From the NCBI RefSeq assembly GCF_016862975.1, contig NZ_BONZ01000062.1, forward strand, positions 91,625 through 155,624: DNA of 64,000 nucleotides, in the 5' to 3' direction. The notes beneath the pieces were generated by a model. It saw nothing but the letters and a program-made list of their open reading frames with translations. It made no database searches and was not told where the DNA came from. This DNA is from Rugosimonospora africana. Its GTDB lineage: Bacteria; Actinomycetota; Actinomycetes; Mycobacteriales; Micromonosporaceae. A program made the translations under genes and the position numbers. Shown here one piece after another: positions 25,254-34,444 of the stretch (position 1 is its first letter; each line of letters begins with the position of its first letter).

Positions 25254-26405
25254 ATGACCACAGTGGACGTCCCTCCCACCGCCGAGGCGCAGACACCCGC
25301 GCCCCTGCCGCGCCGCAAGCGCAACGGCATCCGAAGCTGGTTCGCCAACCTGCCGTGGCCGGCCCGTACCGGCATCCTCGTGGCGGTTGTCGCCGCGGCG
25401 TACCTGCTGCCGTACACGGCCGACGTGCCGGTCATCGGACCGCAGATCATCACGACCGGTACCGACTGGCGCACCACCCTGTTCACGGTCTCCTACTACA
25501 TCCTGCTGTCGCTGGGCCTCAACGTCGTCGTCGGATACGCCGGCCTGCTGGACCTCGGGTACGTCGGCTTCTTCGCGGTCGGCGCGTACACCGTGTCGCT
25601 GCTCAGCTCGCCGGACAGCCTCTGGCACACCCACTGGGCGTGGCTGGAGACGATCCCGGTCGCGGTCGCTATCGCGATGCTCTCGGGCCTCATCCTCGGC
25701 TGGCCGACCCTGCGATTGCGCGGGGACTACCTGGCCATCGTCACGCTCGGGTTCGCCGAACTCATCAAGATCATCGCAACCAGTACCCCGGGCTTCCTTC
25801 GCGGCGACACGGGTTTCACCCGGATCCCGGCCCCGCCCGGTCACCACGCCGACGGCACCCCGCTGTTCGGCGTGCGCGACTCCACCCCGTACTACTGGGT
25901 GGGCCTGACCCTGGTCATCGTGGTCATCTTCGCGATCCGCAACCTCGACCGCAGCAGGGTCGGCCGGTCCTGGCTGGCCATCCGCGAGGACGAGGAAGCG
26001 GCCGAGGTGATGGGGGTGCGGACGGTCAAGTTCAAGCTCTGGGCCTTCGCCATCGGCGCCTTCGTCGGTGGGCTGGGCGGCGTCATGTTCGCCGGCTTCC
26101 AGGGCTTCGTGAACTCGAACACCTTCGTCCTCCAGTTCTCGATCCTGGTCCTGGCCGGCGTGGTGATGGGCGGCTCCGGCAACATCGCCGGCGCCATCCT
26201 GGGTGGTGCGCTGATCGCCTACATCCCCGAGCGGCTCCGCGGGGTCACCGACCCGATCTCGCACACCGACCTGTTCCAGTGGCGGTTCGTGATGTTCGGG
26301 CTGGTCATCATCCTGGTTATGATCTTCCGGCCGCAGGGGCTCATTCCCAGCCGCCGCCGGGCCATGGAGCTGCGGGATCGCAGGAAGGAGGCCGCGCCGG
26401 AATGA
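25254..26405 (+). CDS. livM: branched-chain amino-acid ABC transporter permease LivM
   Basis: A 383-residue permease. A polar N-terminus of about 35 residues is followed by about nine or ten hydrophobic segments. GLNVVVGYAGLLDLGYVGFF near residue 91 and AIREDEEAAEVMGVRT near 242 are the conserved LivM segments. It begins 37 bp after livH. Its stop lies at the edge of a GAGCG-TAGCGAG repeat region. Confidence 0.93.
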   Translation: MTTVDVPPTAEAQTPAPLPRRKRNGIRSWFANLPWPARTGILVAVVAAAYLLPYTADVPVIGPQIITTGTDWRTTLFTVSYYILLSLGLNVVVGYAGLLDLGYVGFFAVGAYTVSLLSSPDSLWHTHWAWLETIPVAVAIAMLSGLILGWPTLRLRGDYLAIVTLGFAELIKIIATSTPGFLRGDTGFTRIPAPPGHHADGTPLFGVRDSTPYYWVGLTLVIVVIFAIRNLDRSRVGRSWLAIREDEEAAEVMGVRTVKFKLWAFAIGAFVGGLGGVMFAGFQGFVNSNTFVLQFSILVLAGVVMGGSGNIAGAILGGALIAYIPERLRGVTDPISHTDLFQWRFVMFGLVIILVMIFRPQGLIPSRRRAMELRDRRKEAAPE

Positions 26406-26481
26406 GCGAGAGTAGCGAGCGAATCGGCAGGCTCAGTGCGAATGAGCCTCGTCGTGCCGGCGAGCGTAGCGAGGTGGCGCG
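26405..26481. repeat. GAGCG-TAGCGAG repeat with hairpin between livM and livG
   Basis: GAGCGAGAGTAGCGAG (26404-26419) and GAGCGTAGCGAG (26462-26473) flank a hairpin AGGCTCA-GTGCGA-ATGAGCCT. The right copy runs directly into the livG start (GCGCGATGAGCGAG). Repeats of this look are common between genes in Micromonosporaceae (recalled, not checked). Confidence 0.6.
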
Positions 26482-27369
26482 ATGAGCGAGCCGAATACTG
26501 AGTCGCCTGAGTGGGAGGACGCCACCGCCCGGCAGCGGGTCGACGAGCCGATCGCGACCAGCGCGCCCGAGACCGCGCCGGTGAGGCCGGCCGACCCGGA
26601 GACGCTGCTGGAGGTCGACAACGTAACCCTGCGGTTCGGCGGCGTCGTCGCGCTCGACCAGGTCAACTTCAGCCTGCACAAGGGTGAGATCTTCGGGTTG
26701 ATCGGGCCGAACGGTGCCGGCAAGACCACCTGCTTCAACGCGATGACCGGCGTGTACCGGCCGACCAGCGGAGCGATCCGGTTCAGCGGGCAGTCGGTCA
26801 CCGGCAAGAAGAAGCACGAGATCACCCGGTTGGGCATCGCCCGCACGTTCCAGAACATCCGGCTGTTCCCCGAGATGACCGCGCTGGAAAACGTGATGGT
26901 GGGCGTCGACGCCCACCACAAGACCAGCGTGGTCGGCGCGCTGCTGCGGTTGCCGCGGCACTGGCGTGAGGAGCGCAGCGGGCGGGCGCGGGCGATGGAA
27001 TTGCTGGAGTTCGTCGGTATCGCGGGCCGCGCCGGCGACGTGTCGCGCAACCTGTCCTACGGCGAGCAGCGGCGGCTCGAGATCGCTCGCGCGCTGGCCA
27101 CCGGCCCGACGCTGCTCTGCCTCGACGAGCCGGCCGCGGGCTTCAACCCGGCGGAAAAGGAGGATCTGCTCACGCTGATCCGCGCGATCCGCGACAACGG
27201 CGTGACGGTGCTGCTCATCGAGCACGACATGCGGCTGGTCATGGGCGTGTGTGACCGGCTCGTGGTGCTGGAGTTCGGGAAGAAGATCGCCGAGGGTACG
27301 CCCGCCGAGGTGCGGGACGACCCGAAGGTGATCGCGGCGTACCTGGGGGAACCGGCCGATGCTGCTTGA
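26482..27369 (+). CDS. livG: branched-chain amino-acid ABC transporter ATP-binding protein LivG
   Basis: A 295-residue ABC ATPase with a 35-residue polar extension before the domain. Walker A is GPNGAGKTTC near residue 75, the signature is NLSYGEQRRLEIAR, Walker B is LLCLDEPAAGFNP, and the H-loop is LLIEHDM. It works with LivF to drive LivHM. The livF start overlaps its last codons. Confidence 0.95.
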   Translation: MSEPNTESPEWEDATARQRVDEPIATSAPETAPVRPADPETLLEVDNVTLRFGGVVALDQVNFSLHKGEIFGLIGPNGAGKTTCFNAMTGVYRPTSGAIRFSGQSVTGKKKHEITRLGIARTFQNIRLFPEMTALENVMVGVDAHHKTSVVGALLRLPRHWREERSGRARAMELLEFVGIAGRAGDVSRNLSYGEQRRLEIARALATGPTLLCLDEPAAGFNPAEKEDLLTLIRAIRDNGVTVLLIEHDMRLVMGVCDRLVVLEFGKKIAEGTPAEVRDDPKVIAAYLGEPADAA

Positions 27370-28069
27370 GATCGACAACATCACCCTGCTGTACGGCCGG
27401 ATCCAGGCACTGCATGGGATCAGCCTCCAGGTCGACGAGGGCGAGATCGTGGCGCTCATCGGGGCCAACGGCGCCGGCAAGTCCACCACGATGCGTGCGG
27501 TCTCCGGGCTGCGCCCGATCGCGTCGGGGCAGATCCGGTTCGCCGGGCAGGACATCACGAACATGCGCGCCGACCTGCGGGTCATCCGCGGGATCAGCCA
27601 GGCGCCGGAAGGCCGGGGCATCTTCCCCGGAATGACGGTGCAGGAGAACCTGGACATGGGTGCGTACACCCGCCGCGACCGGGCCGGGATCCAGGCCGAC
27701 CTCAAGCGGGTCTTCGAGCTGTTCCCCCGCTTGTCGGAGCGGCGCAAGCAGGCCGGCGGCACGCTGTCCGGCGGTGAGCAGCAGATGCTGGCGGTCGGCC
27801 GGGCGCTGATGAGCCGGCCGAAGCTGATGCTGCTGGACGAGCCGTCGATGGGCCTGGCGCCGATGCTCATCCAGCAGATCTTCTCGATCATTACCGAGAT
27901 CAATCAGCAGGGCACCACGATCCTGCTGGTGGAGCAGAACGCGCAGCAGGCGCTGTCCCGGGCGCACCGCGCGTACGTGCTGGAGACCGGCCGCATCGTC
28001 AAGAGCGGTACCGGTGAGGAGTTGCTGCGCGACTCCTCGGTCAAGGACGCATATCTCGGGGTGGCCTGA
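27359..28069 (+). CDS. livF: branched-chain amino-acid ABC transporter ATP-binding protein LivF
   Basis: A 236-residue ABC ATPase. Walker A is GANGAGKSTT near residue 38, the signature is TLSGGEQQML, Walker B is LMLLDEPSMGLAP, and the H-loop is LLVEQNA. It overlaps livG by 11 bp. Last gene of the liv operon; a 7-bp-stem hairpin (28068-28086) follows. Confidence 0.95.
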   Translation: MLLEIDNITLLYGRIQALHGISLQVDEGEIVALIGANGAGKSTTMRAVSGLRPIASGQIRFAGQDITNMRADLRVIRGISQAPEGRGIFPGMTVQENLDMGAYTRRDRAGIQADLKRVFELFPRLSERRKQAGGTLSGGEQQMLAVGRALMSRPKLMLLDEPSMGLAPMLIQQIFSIITEINQQGTTILLVEQNAQQALSRAHRAYVLETGRIVKSGTGEELLRDSSVKDAYLGVA

Positions 28070-28086
28070 GCGGCGCACTGCCGCTC
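28068..28086 (+). terminator. short hairpin between the two importer operons
   Basis: GAGCGGC-GCACT-GCCGCTC, a perfect 7-bp stem overlapping the livF stop. No U-run. At best a weak terminator or attenuator. Confidence 0.4.
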
Positions 28087-28116
28087 GGGCTCCCCGTCAC
28101 AGTGAGGGGTACAGAA

Positions 28117-29019
28117 ATGTTGTGGGATGCCTCCCGTCGCAGGGCAGTCTTCGGTCTGGTCGGCGCGGCGGCGCTGATCGTGACCTTGGCCGGCTGTGGC
28201 GACAGCAACGGCGGTGGCACTCCGGCCGGCGGTGCGCCGTCCGCCGCCGTCGATTCGGCGCTGGCCGCGAAGGTGCCGGCGTCGATCAAGTCGGCCGGAA
28301 AGATCATCATCGGTACCGACTCGACGTACGCGCCGAGCGAGTTCCTGGCGACCGACGGCAAGACCGTACAGGGCTTCGACGTCGACCTGTTCAACGCGGT
28401 GGCCGCAAAGCTCGGTCTCAAGACTGAGTGGCAGTCGGCGAAGTTCGACGACATCATCCCCGGTGTCGGCTCGGGCAAGTACAACATCGGCGTCTCGTCG
28501 TTCACCATCAACGCCGAGCGTGAGCAGCAGGTGACCATGGTCTCCTACTTCTCCGCCGGCACCCAGTGGGCGGCCAAGGCCGGGGCGTCGATCGACCCGG
28601 GCAACGCGTGCGGCAAGAAGGTCGCCGTGCAGACCGCCACCGTGCAGGTCGACGACGTCACCAAGCGGTCGAAGGCGTGCACCGACGGCGGTAAGCCCGC
28701 TATCAAGATCGATCAGTACCAGGACCAGGGCAACGCGACCTCGGCCGTGGTCAGCGGCAAGGACGACGCGATGCTGGCCGACTCGCCGGTGTGCGCGTAC
28801 GCGGTCAAGCAGACCAACGGTCAGCTGAGCCTGGTCGGCGAGATCTACGAGTCGGCACCGTACGGGTACGTGCTGCCCAAGGACCAGGCCGACTTCGGCA
28901 GCGCGCTCGCCGGCGCGGTGCAGGCGCTGATCACCGACGGTTCCTACAAGACGATCCTCGCCAAGTGGGGCGTCGAAGCCGGCGCGATCACCTCGCCCGC
29001 GGTCAACCCGGCGTCCTGA
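28117..29019 (+). CDS. polar amino-acid ABC transporter substrate-binding lipoprotein
   Basis: A 300-residue type II binding protein (glutamate/glutamine or basic amino-acid class). Signal peptide with lipobox TLAGC near residue 27, then GKIIIGTDSTYAPSEFLATD, which starts the SBP_bac_3 fold, and VQGFDVDLFNAVAAKLGL. ATG at 28117 has GAGGGGT upstream. First gene of a three-gene uptake operon. The exact ligand cannot be read from sequence. Confidence 0.92.
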   Translation: MLWDASRRRAVFGLVGAAALIVTLAGCGDSNGGGTPAGGAPSAAVDSALAAKVPASIKSAGKIIIGTDSTYAPSEFLATDGKTVQGFDVDLFNAVAAKLGLKTEWQSAKFDDIIPGVGSGKYNIGVSSFTINAEREQQVTMVSYFSAGTQWAAKAGASIDPGNACGKKVAVQTATVQVDDVTKRSKACTDGGKPAIKIDQYQDQGNATSAVVSGKDDAMLADSPVCAYAVKQTNGQLSLVGEIYESAPYGYVLPKDQADFGSALAGAVQALITDGSYKTILAKWGVEAGAITSPAVNPAS

Positions 29020-29030
29020 AGTTCCGTGCG

Positions 29031-30056
29031 ATGACAACGCAGATCCAGCAACAACCCGAGCGGGTACGGCCTGAACCCATCAAGGCCGTACCCGTGCGGC
29101 ACCCCGGGCGGTGGGTGACCGCCGTCGTGGTGGTCGTGCTCTCCGCGATGTTCGTCCACCTCTTGCTGACGAACAAGCACTTCGAGTGGTCGTTCATCTT
29201 CAGCGACAGCGGCCAGGGGCAGCCCGGCGTCATGTTCCTGCGGCCGGTACTGGACGGCCTCGTGGGCACGATCGAACTGACGATCACGTCGATGCTGATC
29301 GGTGTCGCGCTCGGCGTGGTGATCGCGATCATGCGCCTGTCGCCCAACCGGATACTCGCCGGGGCGGCGTGGGTCTACACCTGGGTGTTCCGTGCGATTC
29401 CCCGGCTGGTACTGGCGATCCTGTTCGGCAACCTGGGCATCCTCTGGGCGCGGATCGGCTTCGGGCTGCCGTTCGGCAAGCAGATCGGCGCGCTGTTCGG
29501 CATGCACGACTTCTCCGGGCAGATCTTCAGCATCAAGGCCAGCGAGCTGCTCACCGGCTTCGTCGCCGGCATGCTCGCCTTGGGCCTGTCCGAGGCGGCC
29601 TACATGGCCGAGATCGTCCGGGCGGGCATCCAGTCCATCGATGTCGGGCAGTCGGAGGCGGCCTCGGCGCTCGGTCTGTCCCGTGGCCAGGTGCTGCGGC
29701 GCATCGTCCTGCCCCAGGCGATGCGGGTCATCGTGCCGCCGACCGGCAACGAGACCATCGCGATGGTCAAGGACACCTCGCTGGTCGCGTACGTCCCGGT
29801 AGGTAGGGAACTGTTCTTCCAGTTGAGCGCGGTCGGTACGCGGACCTTCCAGGTGCTGCCGGTACTCGTCGGGGCCTGCTTGTGGTATTTGATCCTGTGC
29901 AGCGTGCTGATGATCGGCCAGTACTTCGTCGAGCGGCACTTCGGCCGCGGGTACGGTACCGGGGGACGGGCCCGGCGGCGGCTGCGCGACCTGTCGGTCG
30001 AGAGCAGTGGACGGATCGTCCTCACGGACGGCAATGGCAAGGAGCCGGCGTTATGA
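29031..30056 (+). CDS. polar amino-acid ABC transporter permease
   Basis: A 341-residue HEQRO-type permease with about six hydrophobic segments. The EAA loop is [20 protein letters not shown] near residue 221, with [19 protein letters not shown] just before. It is longer than usual because of an N-terminal polar tail and an Arg-rich C-terminal tail of about 35 residues. It probably works as a homodimer. The stop overlaps the ATPase start (ATGA). Confidence 0.93.
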   Translation: MTTQIQQQPERVRPEPIKAVPVRHPGRWVTAVVVVVLSAMFVHLLLTNKHFEWSFIFSDSGQGQPGVMFLRPVLDGLVGTIELTITSMLIGVALGVVIAIMRLSPNRILAGAAWVYTWVFRAIPRLVLAILFGNLGILWARIGFGLPFGKQIGALFGMHDFSGQIFSIKASELLTGFVAGMLALGLSEAAYMAEIVRAGIQSIDVGQSEAASALGLSRGQVLRRIVLPQAMRVIVPPTGNETIAMVKDTSLVAYVPVGRELFFQLSAVGTRTFQVLPVLVGACLWYLILCSVLMIGQYFVERHFGRGYGTGGRARRRLRDLSVESSGRIVLTDGNGKEPAL

Positions 30057-30862
30057 CTGGTGCGGTGGATTCGGACATCAGGGACGACACTGGCACGGCG
30101 CGCCCCGAGATGGTTCGCGCCGAGAACGTACACAAGTCGTTCGGGCACCTCGACGTCCTCAAGGGCATCGACCTGGTGGTAGGCACCGGCGAGGTCAGCG
30201 TCGTGATCGGCCCCTCCGGTTCCGGCAAGTCGACGTTCCTGCGGTGCGTCAACCACCTGGAGAAGATCAACTCTGGTCGGATCTTCGTGGACGGTGACCT
30301 CATCGGGTACCGCCAGCACGGCGACAAGCTGCACGAGCTGCGGGAGAAGGAGGTCGCCGCGCAGCGCCGCTCGATCGGCATGGTCTTCCAGCGGTTCAAC
30401 CTGTTCCCGCACATGACCGCACTGGCCAACGTCATGGAGGCACCCTGCCGGGTCAAGCGGCAGTCCAAGGCCCAGGCCCGCGAGCGTGCGGTGGCGTTGC
30501 TGGAGCGGGTCGGCCTGAGCGACAAGGTTTCCAACTATCCGGGGCAGCTCTCCGGCGGCCAGCAGCAGCGGGTGGCCATCGCCCGGGCACTGGCGATGGA
30601 GCCGAAGCTGATGCTGTTCGACGAGCCGACCAGCGCCCTCGACCCGGAGCTGGTGGGCGAGGTGCTGGACGTGATGAAGGACCTTGCCCGGGACGGCATG
30701 ACGATGATCGTGGTTACTCACGAGATCGGATTCGCCCGCGAGGTCGGCGACTCGTTGATCTTCATGGACGGCGGCGTGGTCGTCGAGTCCGGGGCGCCGC
30801 GTGAGGTACTGGCCGACCCGAAGCACGACCGGACGAAGGCGTTCCTCGCCAAGGTCCTCTAG
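30053..30862 (+). CDS. polar amino-acid ABC transporter ATP-binding protein
   Basis: A 269-residue GlnQ/HisP-type ATPase. Walker A is [10 protein letters not shown] near residue 50, the Q-loop is [12 protein letters not shown], the signature is [13 protein letters not shown], Walker B is [13 protein letters not shown], and the H-loop is [12 protein letters not shown]. Completes the second importer. Confidence 0.95.
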   Translation: MTGAVDSDIRDDTGTARPEMVRAENVHKSFGHLDVLKGIDLVVGTGEVSVVIGPSGSGKSTFLRCVNHLEKINSGRIFVDGDLIGYRQHGDKLHELREKEVAAQRRSIGMVFQRFNLFPHMTALANVMEAPCRVKRQSKAQARERAVALLERVGLSDKVSNYPGQLSGGQQQRVAIARALAMEPKLMLFDEPTSALDPELVGEVLDVMKDLARDGMTMIVVTHEIGFAREVGDSLIFMDGGVVVESGAPREVLADPKHDRTKAFLAKVL

Positions 30863-31013
30863 AGCCCTGTCCCGTTGACCAGCCACGAGCCCCGCTTCGG
30901 CAAGATCGACAGGGTGGGGCGCGGGCTCGGGACGATCATGAGCGTGGGCGGCGCCCCCGGATGGGCGGGCGTCGTTGCGCGTCTTGTCGGTGGGTACGAC
31001 TAGGCTCGCCGGG

Positions 31014-33701
31014 GTGAGTGCCGCAACGCCACGTCTGCTCCTGCTCGATGGACATTCGCTCGCCTACCGGGCATTCTTCGCGCTGCCCGCGGAGAATTTC
31101 TCCACCAGTACCGGACAGGTGACCAACGCCGTCTTCGGGTTCACCTCGATGTTGATCAACATGCTGCGCGACGAGAAGCCGACCCACATCGCGGTTGCCT
31201 TCGACGTGTCCCGGCATTCGTTCCGCACCGAGGTCTATCCGGAATACAAGGCGACCCGCTCGGAGTCGCCCAAGGACTTCGCCGGCCAGGTCAGCCTCAT
31301 CCACGAAGTGCTCGACGCGCTGCGGATCCAGACCGTGGAGAAGCCGGGCTACGAAGCCGATGACGTGATCGCCACGCTCGCCGGGCAGGCCAGCGAGCAG
31401 GGCATGCAGGTCAGCATCGTGACCGGCGACCGAGACGCCTTCCAGCTGGTCCGCGACCGCGTGACCGTGCTCTACCTCAAACGCGGTGTCTCCGAGATGG
31501 ACCGGATGGACGCGGAGGCGGTCACCGCTCGATACGGTGTCGGGCCGGGTTGCTACCGCGACCTGGCCGCGCTGGTCGGGGAGACCAGCGACAACCTGCC
31601 CGGGGTGCCGGGCGTCGGGCCAAAGACCGCGGCCAAGTGGATCACCCAGTTCGGCAACCTCGACGGCGTCGTAGAGCACGTCGACCAGATCAAGGGCAAG
31701 GCCGGTGACAGCCTGCGCGACCACCTGGCCGGCGTACTGCGCAACTACCAGCTCAACCTGCTGCTCTCCGACTTGGAGCTGCCGTTGGCGCCGGGCGAGC
31801 TGGCCTGGCCCGGCTGGGACCGCGAGGCCGTTCACCGGGTGTTCGACGCGCTGGAGTTCCGCATCCTGCGCGACCGCCTCTACCAATACCTGGAGGCCGT
31901 CGAGCCGGAGGCGGAGTCCGGCTTCGACCTGGCCGGCACGGTGCTGCGCGGGCCCGGCGTGGCCGACTGGCTGGCCGCTCACGCCCCGGCGGGCGAGGCG
32001 GTGGGTGTGGCGGTGTCGGGCGACTTCGGGCGCGGCACCGGCACGCTGAGCGGGTTCGCGCTCGCCGCCGGCGACGGCCCGGCGCTGTGGTTCGACCCGG
32101 CCGGCCTGGACGCCGCCGACGACGCGGCCGTGGTGGCCTGGCTGGCCGACCCCGATCGACCCAAGGTCCTGCACGACGTCAAGCCGGCATTGCTGGCGTT
32201 CGCGGAGCGGGGCTGGAGCCTACGCGGGCTGGTCACCGACACCGCGCTGGCCGCCTACCTGGCCCGGCCCGATCAGCGCTCGTACGACCTGACCGACCTC
32301 GCCCTGCGCTACCTGCAGCGGGAGCTGCGCGTGGAGCAGGCCGACAACGGTCAGCTGACCCTCGACGGCCTGGGGGAGGAAGACGAGCTCGAGCGCAACC
32401 TGATGCTGCGCGCCCGGGCCACCCTCGACCTGGCCGGATCGCTCGGTGAGGAGCTGGGCCGCGACGGTGCGGAGGCGACCGGGTTGCTGCGCGAGGTCGA
32501 GCAGCCGCTGGCCTACGTTCTCGCCAGCATGGAGCGCATCGGCATCGCCGCCGACACGCAATACCTCTCCGAACTGGAGGCGCACTTCGCCGGCGAGGTG
32601 AAGGCGGCCGCACAGGCGGCGTACGGGGTGATCGGCCGCGAGTTCAACCTCGGCTCGCCCAAGCAGCTGCAGGAGATCCTGTTCACCGAGCTGTCGCTGC
32701 CGAAGACCAAGCGGATCAAGACCGGCTACACGACCGACGCCGACGCCCTGGCCTGGCTGTACGCGCAGACCGAGCACCCGCTGCTGGAGCACCTGCTACG
32801 GCACCGCGACGTGGCCAAGCTGAAGTCCACGGTGGACGGCCTGCTCAAGTCGGTCAGCGACGACGGGCGCATCCACACGACGTTCAACCAGACGGTCGCC
32901 GCCACCGGCCGGCTGTCCAGCACCGACCCCAACCTGCAGAACATCCCGATCCGCACGGCGGAGGGGCGGCGCATCCGCCGGGCGTTCGTGGTCGGGCCGG
33001 ATCTCGAGACCCTGCTGACCGCGGACTACAGCCAGATCGAGATGCGGATCATGGCGCACCTGTCCAAGGACGAGGCGCTGATCGAGGCGTTCCGGTCCGG
33101 CTTCGACTTCCACGCGGCGACCGCGTCCAGCGTGTTCAGCGTCGAGCCGACCGACGTCAGCCACGAGCAGCGGCGCCGGATCAAGGCGATGAACTACGGC
33201 CTGGCCTACGGGCTGTCCTCGTACGGGCTGGCCCAGCAGCTGGGCATCACGCCGGCCGAGGCGACCGTGCTGATGGAGGACTACTTCGGCCGGTTCGGCG
33301 GGGTTCGCGACTACCTGCACCGCATCGTCGACCAGGCCCGTCGCGACGGATACACCGAGACCGTGCTGGGACGCCGGCGCTACCTGCCCGACCTCAACAG
33401 CGACAACCGCCAGCGCCGGGAGATGGCCGAGCGGATGGCGCTCAACGCGCCCATCCAGGGTTCGGCGGCCGATGTCATCAAGGTGGCGATGCTGCGGGTG
33501 GACGCCGCCCTGCACGACTCCGGCCTGGCCTCCCGGATGCTGCTGCAGGTGCACGACGAGCTGGTCTTCCAGGTCGCCCCCGGGGAACGGGAGGCGCTGG
33601 AGGCGCTGGTGCGGGAGCAGATGGGCGGCGCCTATCCGCTGGACGTGCCGCTTGAGGTCTCCGTCGGCGCGGGCCGCGACTGGGACGCCGCCGACCACTG
33701 A
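31014..33701 (+). CDS. polA: DNA polymerase I
   Basis: An 895-residue Pol I. The 5' nuclease domain (1-300) has LLLLDGHSLAYRAFFA and the metal Asp cluster VTGDRDAFQLV. The middle 3'-5' exonuclease fold (about 310-500) lacks the acidic catalytic residues, as in other actinobacterial Pol I. The polymerase domain has TADYSQIEMRIMAH, the O-helix region RRRIKAMNYGLAYG and QVHDELVFQV. It fills gaps in repair and removes primers. GTG at 31014 fits known N-termini. Confidence 0.96.
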   Translation: MSAATPRLLLLDGHSLAYRAFFALPAENFSTSTGQVTNAVFGFTSMLINMLRDEKPTHIAVAFDVSRHSFRTEVYPEYKATRSESPKDFAGQVSLIHEVLDALRIQTVEKPGYEADDVIATLAGQASEQGMQVSIVTGDRDAFQLVRDRVTVLYLKRGVSEMDRMDAEAVTARYGVGPGCYRDLAALVGETSDNLPGVPGVGPKTAAKWITQFGNLDGVVEHVDQIKGKAGDSLRDHLAGVLRNYQLNLLLSDLELPLAPGELAWPGWDREAVHRVFDALEFRILRDRLYQYLEAVEPEAESGFDLAGTVLRGPGVADWLAAHAPAGEAVGVAVSGDFGRGTGTLSGFALAAGDGPALWFDPAGLDAADDAAVVAWLADPDRPKVLHDVKPALLAFAERGWSLRGLVTDTALAAYLARPDQRSYDLTDLALRYLQRELRVEQADNGQLTLDGLGEEDELERNLMLRARATLDLAGSLGEELGRDGAEATGLLREVEQPLAYVLASMERIGIAADTQYLSELEAHFAGEVKAAAQAAYGVIGREFNLGSPKQLQEILFTELSLPKTKRIKTGYTTDADALAWLYAQTEHPLLEHLLRHRDVAKLKSTVDGLLKSVSDDGRIHTTFNQTVAATGRLSSTDPNLQNIPIRTAEGRRIRRAFVVGPDLETLLTADYSQIEMRIMAHLSKDEALIEAFRSGFDFHAATASSVFSVEPTDVSHEQRRRIKAMNYGLAYGLSSYGLAQQLGITPAEATVLMEDYFGRFGGVRDYLHRIVDQARRDGYTETVLGRRRYLPDLNSDNRQRREMAERMALNAPIQGSAADVIKVAMLRVDAALHDSGLASRMLLQVHDELVFQVAPGEREALEALVREQMGGAYPLDVPLEVSVGAGRDWDAADH

Positions 33702-33732
33702 GCCGATCGCGCGATCGGGGCCGTTCGAGTTT

Positions 33733-33784
33733 CGACGGGTCCGGCTCGGCGCGTCTGGCGACGCGCAACGACCCGGACCCGTCG
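33733..33784 (+). terminator. polA terminator built from a dispersed repeat copy
   Basis: CGACGGGTCCGG and CCGGACCCGTCG form a perfect 12-bp outer stem (33733-33744/33773-33784), with GCGCGTC/GACGCGC as an inner stem. Bases 33738-33779 match the repeat at 501-600 and 17921-17970, which suggests the family acts as mobile terminators. Confidence 0.65.
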
Positions 33785-33800
33785 CCGCGGCACGGCTTAG

Positions 33801-33829
33801 TTGTCAAATTTGAGTACTCGTGTTTTAGT
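33801..33829 (+). promoter_or_regulatory. promoter and GAGTACTC palindrome before padR; mRNA likely leaderless
   Basis: TTGTCA and TTTAGT are 17 bp apart, ending 6 bp before the GTG at 33836, so transcription would start at or next to the start codon. The palindrome GAGTACTC (33812-33819) lies between the two boxes and is a natural autorepressor site. The stretch is visibly AT-rich against its surroundings. Confidence 0.5.
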
Positions 33830-33835
33830 TACCGG

Positions 33836-34444
33836 GTGAATCCCACCCGGCTCTTCGTGCTCGGCGCCCTGGCCCGCCACGGCGCGATGTATGGGCACCA
33901 GATCCGCCGCGACGCCCGCGTCGACCGCGCCGAGCTGTGGTCCGAGGTGCGCCCCGGCTCGCTCTACGGCGCACTGCACCGGATGGAGGCCGAGGGGCTG
34001 ATCGAGCCGGTCCGCACCGAGCAGGACGGCCAGTTGCCCGCCCGCACCGTCTACGCGATCACCGAGGAGGGCCGCCGGGAGCTGCGGACCCTGCGCACCG
34101 AGGCGTTCGGGGAGGTCGGGCTGAGGCCCGACCCGGTCGACCTGGCGCTGGCCATGAGTGACGAGCTGGATGAGGACACGCTGCGCGGGTTCATCGAGGA
34201 CCGCCGCCGCATGCTGGCGGCCCAGGCGGCCCAGTTCGACCACCTCGGGGAACGCGCCTGGCCCGACCAGACGGTGGCGGACGACCTGATCGTGGAGCAC
34301 GCGCGGCTGCGCATCCAGGCCGAGCTGGCCTGGCACGACCTGCTGCTCGACCAGATCGAGAAGCTGCGCACGGTCAGCGCGCACCGGCACGGCGGGGACA
34401 CTCAGCCCGGCCGTGGCCGGGTGGTGCCGGAGGGCGGACGATGA
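33836..34444 (+). CDS. PadR family transcriptional regulator
   Basis: A 202-residue regulator. The winged HTH lies in residues 1-85 (ARHGAMYGHQIRRDA, PGSLYGALHRMEAEGLIEP), with a C-terminal helical dimerisation domain. GTG at 33836 has no ribosome-binding site, in keeping with a leaderless transcript. It overlaps the deformylase start by four bases (ATGA), so the two are co-transcribed. Confidence 0.92.
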   Translation: MNPTRLFVLGALARHGAMYGHQIRRDARVDRAELWSEVRPGSLYGALHRMEAEGLIEPVRTEQDGQLPARTVYAITEEGRRELRTLRTEAFGEVGLRPDPVDLALAMSDELDEDTLRGFIEDRRRMLAAQAAQFDHLGERAWPDQTVADDLIVEHARLRIQAELAWHDLLLDQIEKLRTVSAHRHGGDTQPGRGRVVPEGGR

